A DNA stretch of 64,000 nucleotides, taken from contig CACVBU010000738.1 of NCBI GenBank assembly GCA_902728285.1, positions 438,370 through 502,369 of the forward strand, written 5' to 3'. Made by a program: the position numbers and the translations under genes. Below the pieces are notes generated by a model. The model was not told where the DNA came from. It made no database searches and worked only from the letters and a program-made list of their open reading frames with translations. Within the stretch, counting starts at the first letter, position 1, and each line of letters starts with the position of its first letter. This stretch comes from Clytia hemisphaerica. Lineage: Eukaryota > Cnidaria > Hydrozoa > Leptothecata > Clytiidae. Below, piece by piece: positions 1 through 10,342 of the stretch.

Positions 1-367
1 AACGAACGCGTAGAATCAATAAACGTTTTCCCCAACCCACAAAATGTTACAGAGCTTAGACGCTTCCTAGGAATGGCACAAAAACTATCTCGTTTTTGTC
101 CAAAATTGTCTAAATCAGCTGAACCACTTCAAGGATTGCTTAGTGTGAAGAATGACTTTCTATGGACTAAAGATCACACAAAAACGTTTAATCGAGGTTA
201 AAAAAGTGTTATGGGAAGTCTTGGGGACAGATGGGAATAAGTGTAATACTTTACCAGAAACATAAAGACGATTGGAAGCCTGGTGATTGTGCTTCAAGAT
301 TCCCATCCGGAAGTGAGAGAAACTACTGTCCCATAGAGTTAGAGATATTAGCTGCTACTTGGGAATG
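1..367 (+). pseudogene. Ty3/gypsy pol fragment: end of reverse transcriptase and start of RNase H
   Basis: From base 2 one frame reads the connector that follows the reverse-transcriptase palm in gypsy elements: NPQNVTELRRFLGMAQKLSR, then SAEPLQGLL. That frame stops near 201. About 20 bases further on another frame gives RNase H-like residues (ILYQKHKDDWKP, then CPIELEILAATWE), stopping at 366. At least one frameshift is therefore fixed, and the copy is dead. The left edge is cut by the window. RNase H sequence resumes near 1640 after a LINE insertion. Family identity is inferred from these conserved motifs; the clade within Ty3/gypsy cannot be named from the sequence alone. Confidence 0.8.
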
Positions 368-369
368 AC

Positions 370-1640
370 GAGAATAAACTTATATTTACAACTTATTTAT
401 TTACATTAATATATTTCCCAGCTCTATCTACCTCTATGAAACGATCATGCTTAACATTTTACAATTTATGGAGATCTTTTTCCAATTCTGTGAGCAATTT
501 TTTTTGAAGTTGGCGACAGATGTTGCAGCTACAACATCATCTCCAAGACCATTCCATATGTCAATACTTCTGTAGAATAACGAATTTGTTTGATACCCTC
601 TGACACCATCATTTGCAAAGTTTCTTTGTAGTTCGTAATCGTGCTGACGCTTCAGGCGTTCACGAAGGGCAAAATTTTGACAGGCCAATGATTTATCATA
701 AATGTGAAGATGTTTATATACTTCAACCATATTGCCAATTTTGCGTCTGATTTTCAGTGTCGGAAGGTTAATCTTACGGAGACGGTATTCGTAAGATTTG
801 TTCTTGTACCCGCTAACCAGTCTCGTGGTCCTTTGCTGAACACTTTCGATGGCATCGATGTGTTTGATAAGTCGTGGAGACCAAACGGTTTGAGCGTACT
901 CAAGACGAGGTCGGACAAACGCTATAAAAAGAGTGTGGAGCATTTCTGGTGAAAGAAAGTCAAAACTTCTGCTGATCAGACCAACGATTGAGTTAGCTTT
1001 CTTGATTTTACCAAAGATGAGTTCTTCAAAATTCAGTTCCCCGACGATAATCACTCTGAGATCTTTATCTTGATCCACGTGCTCCAGGATTAACCCGTCT
1101 ATGTTGTATGGATGAGCATGTTTGATGTTCCAAAATGTTCCCAGTGTTAGCACGTGGCATTTATCTGGGTGGAATCTGAGTGGCCAGTCCTTTGACCATT
1201 TTTCCATTGCGTCGATATCATGTTGCAAGCAAATGGCATCTTCAGCACTATTTATCTCCTCAACAAGCTTAGTGTCGTCTGCAAAGAGGTACATATCAGA
1301 GCTTGTAACCTCAGGTAGATCGTTGATATATAGCACAAAAATAAATGGATCAAGAACACTTCCCTGTGGGACACCGCTGAGTACTTTACCTTCCTTGGAT
1401 AGTTTAGCATTTGCCTTGACATACTGATATCGATCCGACAGAAAGGATTTGATCCAGTCTAACGTGTATCCTTTGATACCGTAATTTTTCATGTATTGAA
1501 AAGTCAAAATGAACATTTTCGGACTTTCTTTTATATTATATTCTTTGATACCGTATGCGTCGAGTTTCTTGAGTAATCTGCGGTGTGGAACTGTATCGAA
1601 GGCCTTGGCAAAGTCGAAATAGATATCCTACGAAATAGAT
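370..1640 (-). mobile_element. 5'-truncated CR1/jockey-like LINE inserted in the gypsy RNase H
   Basis: The main frame, complement of 434-1516, encodes 360 residues of a non-LTR reverse transcriptase. It shows the VLSGVPQGSVLDPFIFVLYI block, the catalytic box as YLFADD, a thumb region and the usual C-terminal tail ending in an IWNGLGDDVV-like motif. The reading continues upstream in another frame to about 1640 (YFDFAKAFDTVPHRRLL). A 70-bp insertion between two copies of TTTGATACCGTA (near 1472 and 1542) breaks the frame there, so the listed start codon is not native. No endonuclease domain is present, as expected of 5' truncation during target-primed reverse transcription. CR1/jockey placement is inferred from these motifs. 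Confidence 0.85.
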
Positions 1641-2231
1641 AACGTCCTACAAGGACTACAACATTTCAATTTAGAAAAGCGACCATAAGCCCCGCAATCC
1701 TATTTTGAACACTAAACTTATTTCTGAACTATCACCCAGGATTCAAAGAATGAGAATGTTGAAATTTAATTTTACAGCATCATACGTACTAGGCAAAGAC
1801 CTTTATAGATGCAGATGCGTTCTCGCGAGCACCATGCTCACAACCATCAGAAAGTGATATTATTTACGAACAAGAAATTAACATTCACGTGAATAACGTT
1901 ATGACTATCTTACCAGCTTCCAACGAAATGCTTACTAAAATTTCCACAGAAACTAAAGCAGAAAAACTATTAGAAGAAGTTCAATATCACATTCATAATG
2001 GCTGGCTAATAAATCGCAACCAGTGTTCACCATACTGAGAGCATAGAACTAATTTAACAATATTGAACAATTTGTTGATGTTATACCGAAAAACTGCAAC
2101 TGGAAATTCTGACTAGAATACACGCTGGACACAACGGGATAGAAAAGTGCGAGCAAAAACGACGATCAAGACAGAGTATTTTTTGGCCCGGCACGGTTAA
2201 GGGCGTTAAATCAATCTTGAAACAATGTAGA
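1641..2231 (+). pseudogene. Ty3/gypsy pol fragment: end of RNase H and integrase zinc-binding region
   Basis: After the LINE the gypsy reading resumes, in more than one frame: DHKPRNPILNTKLISELSP, then RIQRMRMLKFNFTASYVLGK, the usual end of the RNase H domain. From about 2095 comes the start of the integrase HHCC region (HAGHNGIEKCEQK, then FWPGTVKGVKSILKQC). Several stops interrupt the frames. The order matches a gypsy pol that was once continuous with bases 1-367. Confidence 0.75.
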
Positions 2232-2593
2232 ACTACTTCAATCGTAGAAATTTTAGCGAGACTAATTTTAGCGTATATTAGCGAGCCAGGAAAATCTTGA
2301 TTTTTTTTGGATTTATTTTAGCGAATCACGATTTCAAAAAATTTCGCATGGATAAATTTTAGCGAATACTCGTATTACATTATTGATTGAATTCGTTTTC
2401 TAGCATTGTTTTGCACTGAAACCCTTTCTATTGATAAAAATGTATCAAGGCAATATAACCAGAAATTTCGCGTGGATAAATTTTAGCGATCTAGCGATTC
2501 GGCGTGTTTTAGCGAGATTTATTTTAGCGAAAACAGGAAAACTCGCTATAACGCTAAAATTAGTCTCGCTAAAATTTCTACGATTAAAGTAGT
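2232..2593. mobile_element. 362-bp MITE nested in the gypsy integrase
   Basis: The two ends are near-perfect inverted repeats of about 43 bp, beginning ACTACTTCAATCGTAG on the left, with the right end AAGTAGT. The interior is full of short variants of ATTTTAGCGA on both strands. There is no coding capacity. It interrupts the CxxC part of the gypsy integrase zinc finger, whose reading resumes at 2594, so it arrived after the gypsy element. The target duplication is not clear. Confidence 0.75.
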
Positions 2594-2760
2594 GCAAGAT
2601 TACTGTCATCAAAGCCAAAGAGTCCATCATTGCATCAAGGCATACCGGATAGAGCATGGCAACAAGTGGGTAGCGACATATTCTATTTTGGAGGAGAGAA
2701 CTATCTAATTGTTGCGGATTACTATTCATTGTGGCCGAGGTTTACGTCTTAACTTCCGCA
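2594..2760 (+). pseudogene. Ty3/gypsy pol fragment: start of the integrase catalytic core
   Basis: One frame reads WQQVGSDIFYFGGENYLIVA followed by DYYSLWPE. This is the conserved start of the gypsy integrase core, including the first catalytic Asp (GSD) and the DYYS block. Recognisable pol sequence fades after about 2760. No long terminal repeat was found. Confidence 0.75.
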
Positions 2761-2974
2761 AAAAGATTTTGTGGGTTTTTACCCTCAGATTTTATTATTT
2801 TTAAAAATGTTTTTCACTCAGATCACAGAAGGTCACTAGGGTAACATAACTGCCGAATATCAGAAGTTAATTCTTTCTGGTTGCTGCTGAGATTTTCTGA
2901 GGTTTGTTAAGGAATGTCCAAAACCTTATCAGGTGGGATGCCCACCAGTTTCCATCGTTTTTAGAAAGTCATGT

Positions 2975-3260
2975 ACAGCTGAGAAGAAGCGTTTTGACGA
3001 GAGGAATCCAAGAAGTGCTGTACCAAAAACTCAAAATAATCCTAATTCGAGATATCGGCAAAACAATGATATTTAAGTTACAAGATTCGTCTAAAAACAC
3101 AATCATTCACGAACACGTTCAAAAAGACGGCTTCAATAACGTTGTTAACGAAAAACGCCGATGATTTCATTTATGTTAATGCGATTCACGCAAAATTTTG
3201 ACTGGTGATGCAGATAACCATTCTAACATTCTAACGGTGTTTTTCGATAGTGACGTTATT
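2975..3260. repeat. Dispersed repeat, diverged copy near 51985-52160
   Basis: The words AGAAGCGT, GAGATATCGGCAAAACAATGAT and related ones recur in the same order near 51985-52160 (AGAAGCGTATT, then AAGATATCGACCAAACACTATG). I read this as a dispersed non-coding repeat. The short open frame at 2904-3164 has no recognisable domain and is not called a gene. Confidence 0.4.
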
Positions 3261-3935
3261 GAAAAAATTATTTTGACGTGTTTTTTCGACGGATATTTGC
3301 CCCCGCAGGGAGCCTAAAGCGACCAAGGATGGCATTCATAGCTTTACGTATAAGGAAGTTGGGCAAACATCTCCTAATTTTGCGCGCGTTTTTCAGTATT
3401 TTATTTCCGCTTAAATGGTGCCCCGGTAGCATTAAGCTCAGTTTGTCTTTTTCTTATCCCTAATGAATCTAGGAAATTCCTTTTTTTATACAACAAGTAG
3501 TTATTAATCACCCAACACAAAGAATTTGAGTAGTTATGCTACCATGGACTTATTATAGAGACTCTGGATAAACATCAAATGAAACGGTGGAGAGCCAAGT
3601 ATTGTCTTTCTATTGTTTCAGAAAACAATCGATGTACTGGATTTGTCCGCAAAGGATAAATGTCATGGCGGCTCAAAGGACTCTGATTTTGAAAAATGAT
3701 AAATACTCTTATTTCTAAAATGGTCTCTAACTTTTTCTATTCGTACTTTTGCTAGCAAAAAGTTTTAAAAATAAATGCTAGAATACCAAGAGGATACATT
3801 TATGAAATCTGGTGTGAAAAAAAAACCATAGGACGAGTAAAATCAAATCAAATGCTTATAAAAACATGAAATTTTAAATTGGGAATAACTTTCGAATATT
3901 TCTCCGAGAAGAGCTGAGATTGACATACATTAGAC
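3261..3935. other. Unannotated stretch
   Basis: AT-rich DNA with only short, unconvincing open frames. I see nothing I can name. Confidence 0.5.
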
Positions 3936-3937
3936 GT

Positions 3938-4690
3938 GTGGGTGCGAAGCGTGTCAGTGGAAGGGTGTGGTTCTAAGGTGTTTTGGGTGCAAAGCGTATC
4001 AGTGAAGGGTGTGGTTCTAAGGTGTTTTGGGTGCGAAGCGTATCAATGGAAGGGTGTGGTTCTATGGTGTTTTGGGTGCGAAACGTATCAGTGAAGGGTC
4101 TAGGTTCTAACGCGTTTTGGCTGCGAAGCGTGTCAGTGGAAGGGTGTGGTTCTAGGGTGTTTTGGGTGCGAAGCGGATCAGTGAAGGGTGTGGTTCTAAG
4201 GTGTTTTGGGTGCGAAGCGTATCAGTCAAGGGTCTAGGTTCTAACGCGTTTTGGGTACAAAGTGTATCAGTGAAGGGTCTAGGTTCTAACGCGTTTTGGG
4301 TGCAAAGCGTATCAGTGGAAGGGTGTGGTTCTAGGGTGTTTTGGGTGCGAAGTGTATCAGTGAAGGGTCTAGGTTCTAACGCGTTTTGGGTGCGAATCGT
4401 ATCAGTGGAAGGGTGTGGTTCTATGGTGTTTTGGGTGTAAAGCGTATCAGTGAAGGGTCTAGGTTCTAACGCGTTTTGGGTGCGAAGCGTATCAGTGGAA
4501 GGGTGTGGTTCTATGGTGTTTTCGGTGCGAAGCGTATCAGTGAAGGGTCTAGGTTCTAACGCGTTTTGGGTGCGAAGCGTATCAGTGAAGGGTCTAGGTT
4601 CTAACGCGTTTTGGGTGCGAAGCGTATCAGTGGAAGGGTGTGGTTTTAAGGTGTTTTGGTTGTAAAGCGTATCAGTGAAGGGTTAAACGT
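3938..4690. repeat. Minisatellite of 44-45-bp units, about 16 copies
   Basis: Two unit types are intermingled and share GTGCGAAGCGTATCAGTG. One continues GAAGGGTGTGGTTCTA and the other AAGGGTCTAGGTTCTAACG, and both end in GTTTTGG. Most units are exactly 45 bp, so long stretches stay open as a 15-residue repeating peptide of the type VRSVSVKGLGSNAFW. Some units are 44 bp and shift the frame, and there are stop codons between blocks. There is no start context or flanking exon. It is best seen as a minisatellite, not a gene. Confidence 0.9.
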
Positions 4691-5923
4691 ATTAGTGAAA
4701 CTGGGTGGAGAATAAGGTGGGGTCTACTTTCGGTCAGTAAATTTACCTTTGGGTGCCAAGCGTATCAGTCACTCTCACTTTGGTGCCCATGGGCCCTGTA
4801 ATGTCAACCTGATCCCAATAAAGCTTTTTGACATTGGATTGACATGGATGTGGAGCAAAATTGATCAGAAAAAGGAAAAGAAAAACATTTATTTGCTTAT
4901 ATCAGCATAATATAACAATAGGACGACACTGCCCTGATATGTGTCTGATTTAAGCGTTGCAGCAACGCTTAAAAACGATAACACTCCCGGTAGCTTCTAT
5001 AGAGATGAATTTTCGTGGTATTGTTTATCAGGAAAAATCTTTTTAACATGACAATTGTTCTGTGATACAGGGATGTCCATTATTTGAAAAGGTTCACTGG
5101 ATCATCGAGACAAAGAAATCAGTGAAAAAAATAGCCTAAAAATTGTTATTGAAAAATTCTTTAGTAGGCTAAATCTATTGACCACTTGACAATCTTAAGA
5201 CAGGTCGCCTAACTTTGACTTAAAAAAGGAGAACAATTTAAATTTTAAAATAATTCATTTATTTTGGTAATGTTGCCTAGGCAACGCGAATTAAAAGCAT
5301 AAACATATTTAATAGAACGTGAATAGGGGAATATTTTTTTCGAGGAATTTAGACAAAAAGAATTAGAACCTTTGAATTAAAGTAATAGGTCCAAAAATTT
5401 TAATTAATAAAATGATCCTCTATTCCTTCTAAAGGAATGGTAAATAAAAACAGACCTTTATAATGAATTTTAATTTGATAGGAGAATATTCTCTAATATT
5501 TTTTAATCTATTTTCACAAAATAAATATATGAACATGTTTATCTTATCAAACCAATAGCTAATGGAACATAGAGATGATAATCATAAATTTTAGACCAAT
5601 GAAAACAATCTGTTTTAAACAGTACAGATAAACGAAAAAAGACGTTGGGACTTAGATTTTGTTCTACAGAGAGCTTAGTATGGAAGTGGAAGTTGATTCG
5701 TTACTGTATTGCAAGAGAAGAATTTAAAACGCCATTGATAATGGTCACAGCGTACTTTGAGAGGTTTTATTTGGCATAGAGTTGTTCTTGGAAAACATTG
5801 AATCCTATTCCAGACATGTTAGATAATGAAACATTTAACATAGCTTTTCTTGATAATTATATGGCTCTGGTTACCCATCGAGCACTCTGACATCATCGAT
5901 TCGTCTAACCTTGATTAGATACA
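4691..5923. other. Unannotated AT-rich stretch
   Basis: There are no open frames of note, no clear inverted repeats and no RNA gene that I can see. Confidence 0.5.
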
Positions 5924-6230
5924 ATGAAACATCAATTCAAAAGACGTCTTTCAGCGATCGCCACAATATCAGGAGACATAAGACCTCTTGACAATCACCA
6001 CAATCAAACTGAAAGAAAAGTTTTGAGGCCAGCTATAGTAAGCCTTAAACTTCCCTCAATCGGGAACAGTAACCAGTGTTCGAACACTGTTTTGGAAAGT
6101 GTACCGATAGCATCTATAAGAACTAATTCATCTGGCAAATCGACCCGGCAAGAATCGTATCAAGATTTCAATAATGGTTACCGCAAGAAACTTCCTCCCA
6201 TTTTGATCAAAAGTAGATCAACATTAAATG
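5924..6230 (+). CDS. Candidate first exon of an unrecognised small gene
   Basis: An ATG at 5924 opens 102 codons of normal-looking composition, Ser/Arg/Lys-rich, with segments such as PAIVSLKLPSIG and GYRKKLPPILIKSRS. A plausible splice donor (AATG|GTGAGA) follows at 6231. Used as a donor, it leaves phase 1, which matches the candidate exon at 7510. Without splicing the frame runs on to 6289. I do not recognise a family. The gene could be spurious; the evidence is only the open frame, its less AT-biased codons and the fitting splice phase. Confidence 0.3.
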
Positions 6231-7509
6231 GTGAGAGTTTTGCTTTCGTTTTGTCAGAAAACTTTTCAAAAACATTAACGTTTTTGTGAAAGAGAGAATA
6301 GTCCTAAAAGTTAGAATAACCCTTCTAATACTAAAGATCTTTATCGAAAATCTTCTCAAATTCGGTGAGGAGATTTTTAATCTACCTTTGGTAACTTCGA
6401 TAATTATCAGAGCCATAAAGTATGTGAGAAAAGGGGACTATGATTTTTTGTTAAGATTTTAGGTTTATGGTTTTCGAATACTTGAACATTAAAAGATGGA
6501 TTTCTCTGACTCTTTGTATCCGTGATTCGCAGAAAAACTTCCGATCGCCATTATCACCATACCTTGTATTTGAATAACCTTTATCTAATTCATACACCAT
6601 TTGACATATATTTAACATTATTATACTGTGAATTTCCGGCTAATCTCCTAATCTGAGTACTTTTAATTGTGAACTTCTAACGATGTTTGTCCACACTGAA
6701 ACTTCCTCTAAAAAAGCCAATATGCTACCCTGAGTATCAGAGGTTAAGTTTTCAAAAAATATATTAACCTCTGAAGACCAATAATAGAAATTTTATCGCG
6801 CATGTGTCAATCTAATCACTGTAGAAAGAATCAAAGATGAAGAGTAAATATTACAATATTAATGTCTAGCAGACTGTATCAGTATGCAGTTTACTATTTA
6901 CGAATTCCCCAGAAACCTCCAAGTGTAATTGAAATGAGTTTCTTTCGATAGAAATCTTTTACATGATTCCCAAATGTATAACAGTAGTTACTAAACTGTT
7001 GGAAATGCTATTTTAATTGAATCGAAATAATAGACAGACTTTATGTTATGATTTTCTATCACTGACTCTTTTTAAAAAGCATTGATGACATTTGTGAGTT
7101 GTGTTTTCAACGACGGGAATAAAAGTATCAACTTTGAACCTCATCCAAGATCTTGGATGGTCGTCATGGTTACTTTTCTCTGCGTTGGTTGCCCGCTGAA
7201 TAGAATCTGGATTGGTCGGCACAGCGTTGATATATGATTTCGACTGTGCTTTTCACTGTACCAATATGCAGTATATAAGAAGTACAAATTCATCAGTAGC
7301 CTGCCGTCGAGAGGCTCGACAGAATGAAAAGGCCAAACAACACAGCATATTATTTATATTATGCAAATTGTGTTATGATCCAATTTTCTTGAACTAATTC
7401 CCTTCACGCTCTCCATTGTAAAACACATGGTATTATTTCCTCAGTCTCGCTAAGGGTCTCTAATTGAATTTAAAAGAATTATATTCAATGACCAACGTTC
7501 ACGCATTAG
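6231..7509. other. Unannotated stretch, possible intron
   Basis: If the exons at 5924 and 7510 belong together, this is their intron. It carries no repeat that I can define and only short open frames. Confidence 0.25.
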
Positions 7510-7685
7510 GAGGCCTCAAACTGATGTACCGGCTATCGGCCTATCGCTCAACATTGAATATGAATACGAAAATTATGGAAATTCGAGAGACGAATCAAGC
7601 AGGCTGTGGAGACTGTTCATCTAACGTTTCCGGACCATCTAAAAAGAATGACAAATTTCTGGAAACATTACATGAACTAAAATAA
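7510..7685 (+). CDS. Candidate terminal exon of the same unrecognised gene
   Basis: The acceptor CGCATTAG precedes 7510. In the phase left by the donor at 6231 the frame reads GGLKLMYRLSAYRS and ends ...FLETLHELK at a TAA (7683-7685). An AATAAA overlaps the end, near 7681. The polypyrimidine tract is weak. There is no recognised domain. It could equally be a chance open frame. Confidence 0.25.
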
Positions 7686-8285
7686 AAGTTGAAAAAAAAA
7701 CTCTACAAAATGTCTTTCGTGGATTATGTATCAGGTTGGGTTTGCCTCTGTACTATACTATCCAAAAAAAATTGAATTTTTTGACCCTCATTTGGACTAA
7801 TTTGTCAAAATTTCGATGCTTTTAGGTGCAAAAAATTGAAATTTTCCAATTTTTCGGACTCTAACCTAAAATGGGACTGAGATTTAATTTTTATTTTTTC
7901 CGATCCTTACAGGGAGTGCCACAGGTTCCAAAGAGGTACCCTGAAAAGGGCGACACACACCCGTACCTTCACTTGCCTAAACGCGCCTAAGTACACTTAA
8001 GTAAAATAGCCGTAAGTCATAAAAAGTATTATCTGGTACCAGATGTGTTAATATGCTACGACACGCTTTGCTCTGAAGTCCGTCCCTTTAGAGCTTTAGC
8101 GTGGGCGGCTGCCAATACGCCATCGGAATATCAGACAATAAAAAGTACGGCGAATTTACGGTTGTTCCATCCCGTGCGTTTTGCCGTACCAAGTTGACTG
8201 TTTTCGATAAAAATTTTCTTCGGTCAACTTGGTATACTTTCGATCAACATGGTACGGCGTTTTTGTCCATACCAAGTTGACTGTC
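7686..8285. other. Unannotated stretch with diverged half-units of the next array
   Basis: No gene is visible. From about 8190 the words CCAAGTTGACTG and GGTCAACTTGGTA appear as degenerate half-units leading into the 62-bp array. Confidence 0.5.
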
Positions 8286-8765
8286 TCACATATAAGCCAA
8301 CCAGGTCAGCATAGTACAGTGTTTTTGCTCAAACCGAGTTGACTGTCTCACATATAAGCCAACCAGGTCAACATAGTACAGTGTTTTTGCTCAAACCGAG
8401 TTGACTGTCTCACATATAAGCCAACCAGGTCAACATAGTACAGTGTTTTTGCTCAAACCAAGTTGACTATGTCACATATAAGCCAACCAGGTCAACATAG
8501 TACAGTGTTTTTGCTCAAACCAAGTTGACTATGTCACATATAAGCCAACCAGGTCAACATAGTACAGTGTTTTTGCTCAAACCAAGTTGACTATGTCACA
8601 TATAAGCCAACCAGGTCAACATAGTACAGTGTTTTTGCTCAAACCGAGCTGACTGTCTCACATATAAGCCAACCAGGTCAACATAGTACAGTGTTTTTGC
8701 TCAAACCGAGTTGACTGTCTCACATATAAGCCAACCAGGTCAACATAGTACAGTGTTTTTGCGAA
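8286..8765. repeat. 62-bp tandem array, about 8 copies
   Basis: The unit begins TCACATATAAGCCAACCAGG, then TCAACATAGTACAGTG, then TTTTTGCTCAAACC, then GAGTTGACTG. Copies are nearly identical. The last segment varies: GAGTTGACTGTC at both ends of the array and AAGTTGACTATGTC in the middle copies. Each unit holds facing half-sites (AGTTGAC and GTCAAC). A lone relative lies at about 10213 (CAAACCAAGTTGACTATG). Confidence 0.9.
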
Positions 8766-9794
8766 GCTAATTTATGAGCGAAGCAGTTTTGCTATATTGT
8801 GCACGTACCTTTAACATCTATCCCAAGCGAAAATTTGCTATAAAATTTGCTATATAAATCACATCTTCAAACCGATGATTTTATCAAAATGACCTTGAAT
8901 GGTTTGGCTTGAAGCCACGAAAATTTTCTCGGTTTGGTAGCTAGGACTGCGAAAAATGCCGTTTTAAAATGGTGTACCCTAGCAGTGAACAGCAACAAAA
9001 TTACCGGAAGCCGAAACACGGACTTAGAATCCGAAGTTGATAAAATTGCCGCGCGGGCGGCACGCATCTAAACAATCTAAGCAGTAGTTCTTCGGTTTTT
9101 AATGTTTATTTTGCTGTTAAATGGAAAAAAAATAGTTTGAACGGTGACATAAGGATCTTCATCATCCCTTGACTTTTAACAGCAAGTATCAAGTATCAAA
9201 TAAGGTCAATCAATCATTGACTTGCAAAAACTTTGCAAGTCGCGCGGGCGGGAGGATTATCTGGCACCCAGATGGTGAAATTTTCATCCGACACGCTAAA
9301 GCTCTTAAGATCGGGAAAATTTTCAACATCTGGAAGGTTTACATTACGGAATTTTACGAGACCGCGTCAAGAATTTTCCAGCGGGAGGTCTGGTAACCCA
9401 GCTCTCGTTTTCGGGGATTGGCGGGTCCAACTGAAATATTTATAGGTTTACGCACAAGGGCTGTTGAACCCGACTGAGGACGCGACACATCAAAGGCCGA
9501 CTATCATTCCTCTCCGATGGGAAATTGGCCAAATCAAAACTGCCGAAGAACCAACAAGCCACCTTTGTACATTTTTGTTTTTGTTTTATTTTTATGTTTT
9601 GTGATGATTTCGACAGACGATTCGTGATTCGAATAAAAATGTTCGATCGTTCGACGAATATCGTTCGATTTTATTAAGGCACCATTTACACTAGAATAAC
9701 TAAAAGGAAAACAAAAGAGCGATGCGCGGGCAGCGGCGGGTGTTGTGCCGCCGTGGATTATGTGGTGTGTTTGGGGCATTAAGGATCTTACGAC

Positions 9795-10084
9795 CATTGA
9801 GTTTCAAGCCCGAAGGGCTAGAGGTCAATCTCTAACCTTTCTCAGGCAAGAAAAATTGAAGCCTTAAAATATGCGCCGTATTTTTGATGACGGATTGAAT
9901 CTAGCAATTCCTTTGTTTTCGAGTGATATATTTTTCGAAATTAAGCGGTAAATTTTAATTTCAATCCGTCATTTGTGTAAAAACCAGGCGGGTCGCTCAA
10001 GGCCGCGCAACTTTGGTAGGATTTCTTGGCTTCAAATCCTACCAAAGAGATTGAGCTCTAGCCCTTCGGGCTTGAAACTCAATG
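9795..10084. mobile_element. 290-bp MITE with 29-bp inverted repeats
   Basis: The left arm CATTGAGTTTCAAGCCCGAA plus GGGCTAGAG (9795-9823) is repeated inverted at 10056-10084. The interior contains GACGGATTGAAT, a GCGGTAAAT word and a small hairpin around GGCTTCAAATCCTACC. These interior words recur in the same order at about 50755-51010, which marks a family of at least two copies in this window. Confidence 0.8.
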
Positions 10085-10140
10085 CTTACGACCCTGTCTC
10101 TATAGCGGCTTTATTAGAAGAGGGATTTTTAGAGTCTCTT

Positions 10141-10342
10141 ATTTTGCTAGCAACTTGCGAATTGAGGTGGAGTCTGGATCGCTTCGCAACCCTTATATAA
10201 TACGGCTAGTTGCTCAAACCAAGTTGACTATGTGTTGACCGGTGTAATAAAACTACGGTAAGTGGAAACGGACTAGTGTATATGTATAAGAATTGCGAAG
10301 CGATCCAGGCAAGTCACTCGATTCGCAAGTTGCAAGCAAAAT
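10141..10342. mobile_element. 202-bp palindromic MITE
   Basis: About 50 bp at each end are inverted copies with some mismatches. The left arm reads ATTTTGCTAGCAACTTGCGA, then TGGATCGCTTCGCAA; the right arm is its imperfect reverse complement, ending GCAAGTTGCAAGCAAAAT. There is no coding capacity. Confidence 0.75.

Noticed and set aside
3938-4690. CRISPR-like array or repeat-protein gene
   Set aside because: Units are contiguous with no unique spacers, and frames are broken by 44-bp units and stops. It is a minisatellite in a eukaryotic genome.
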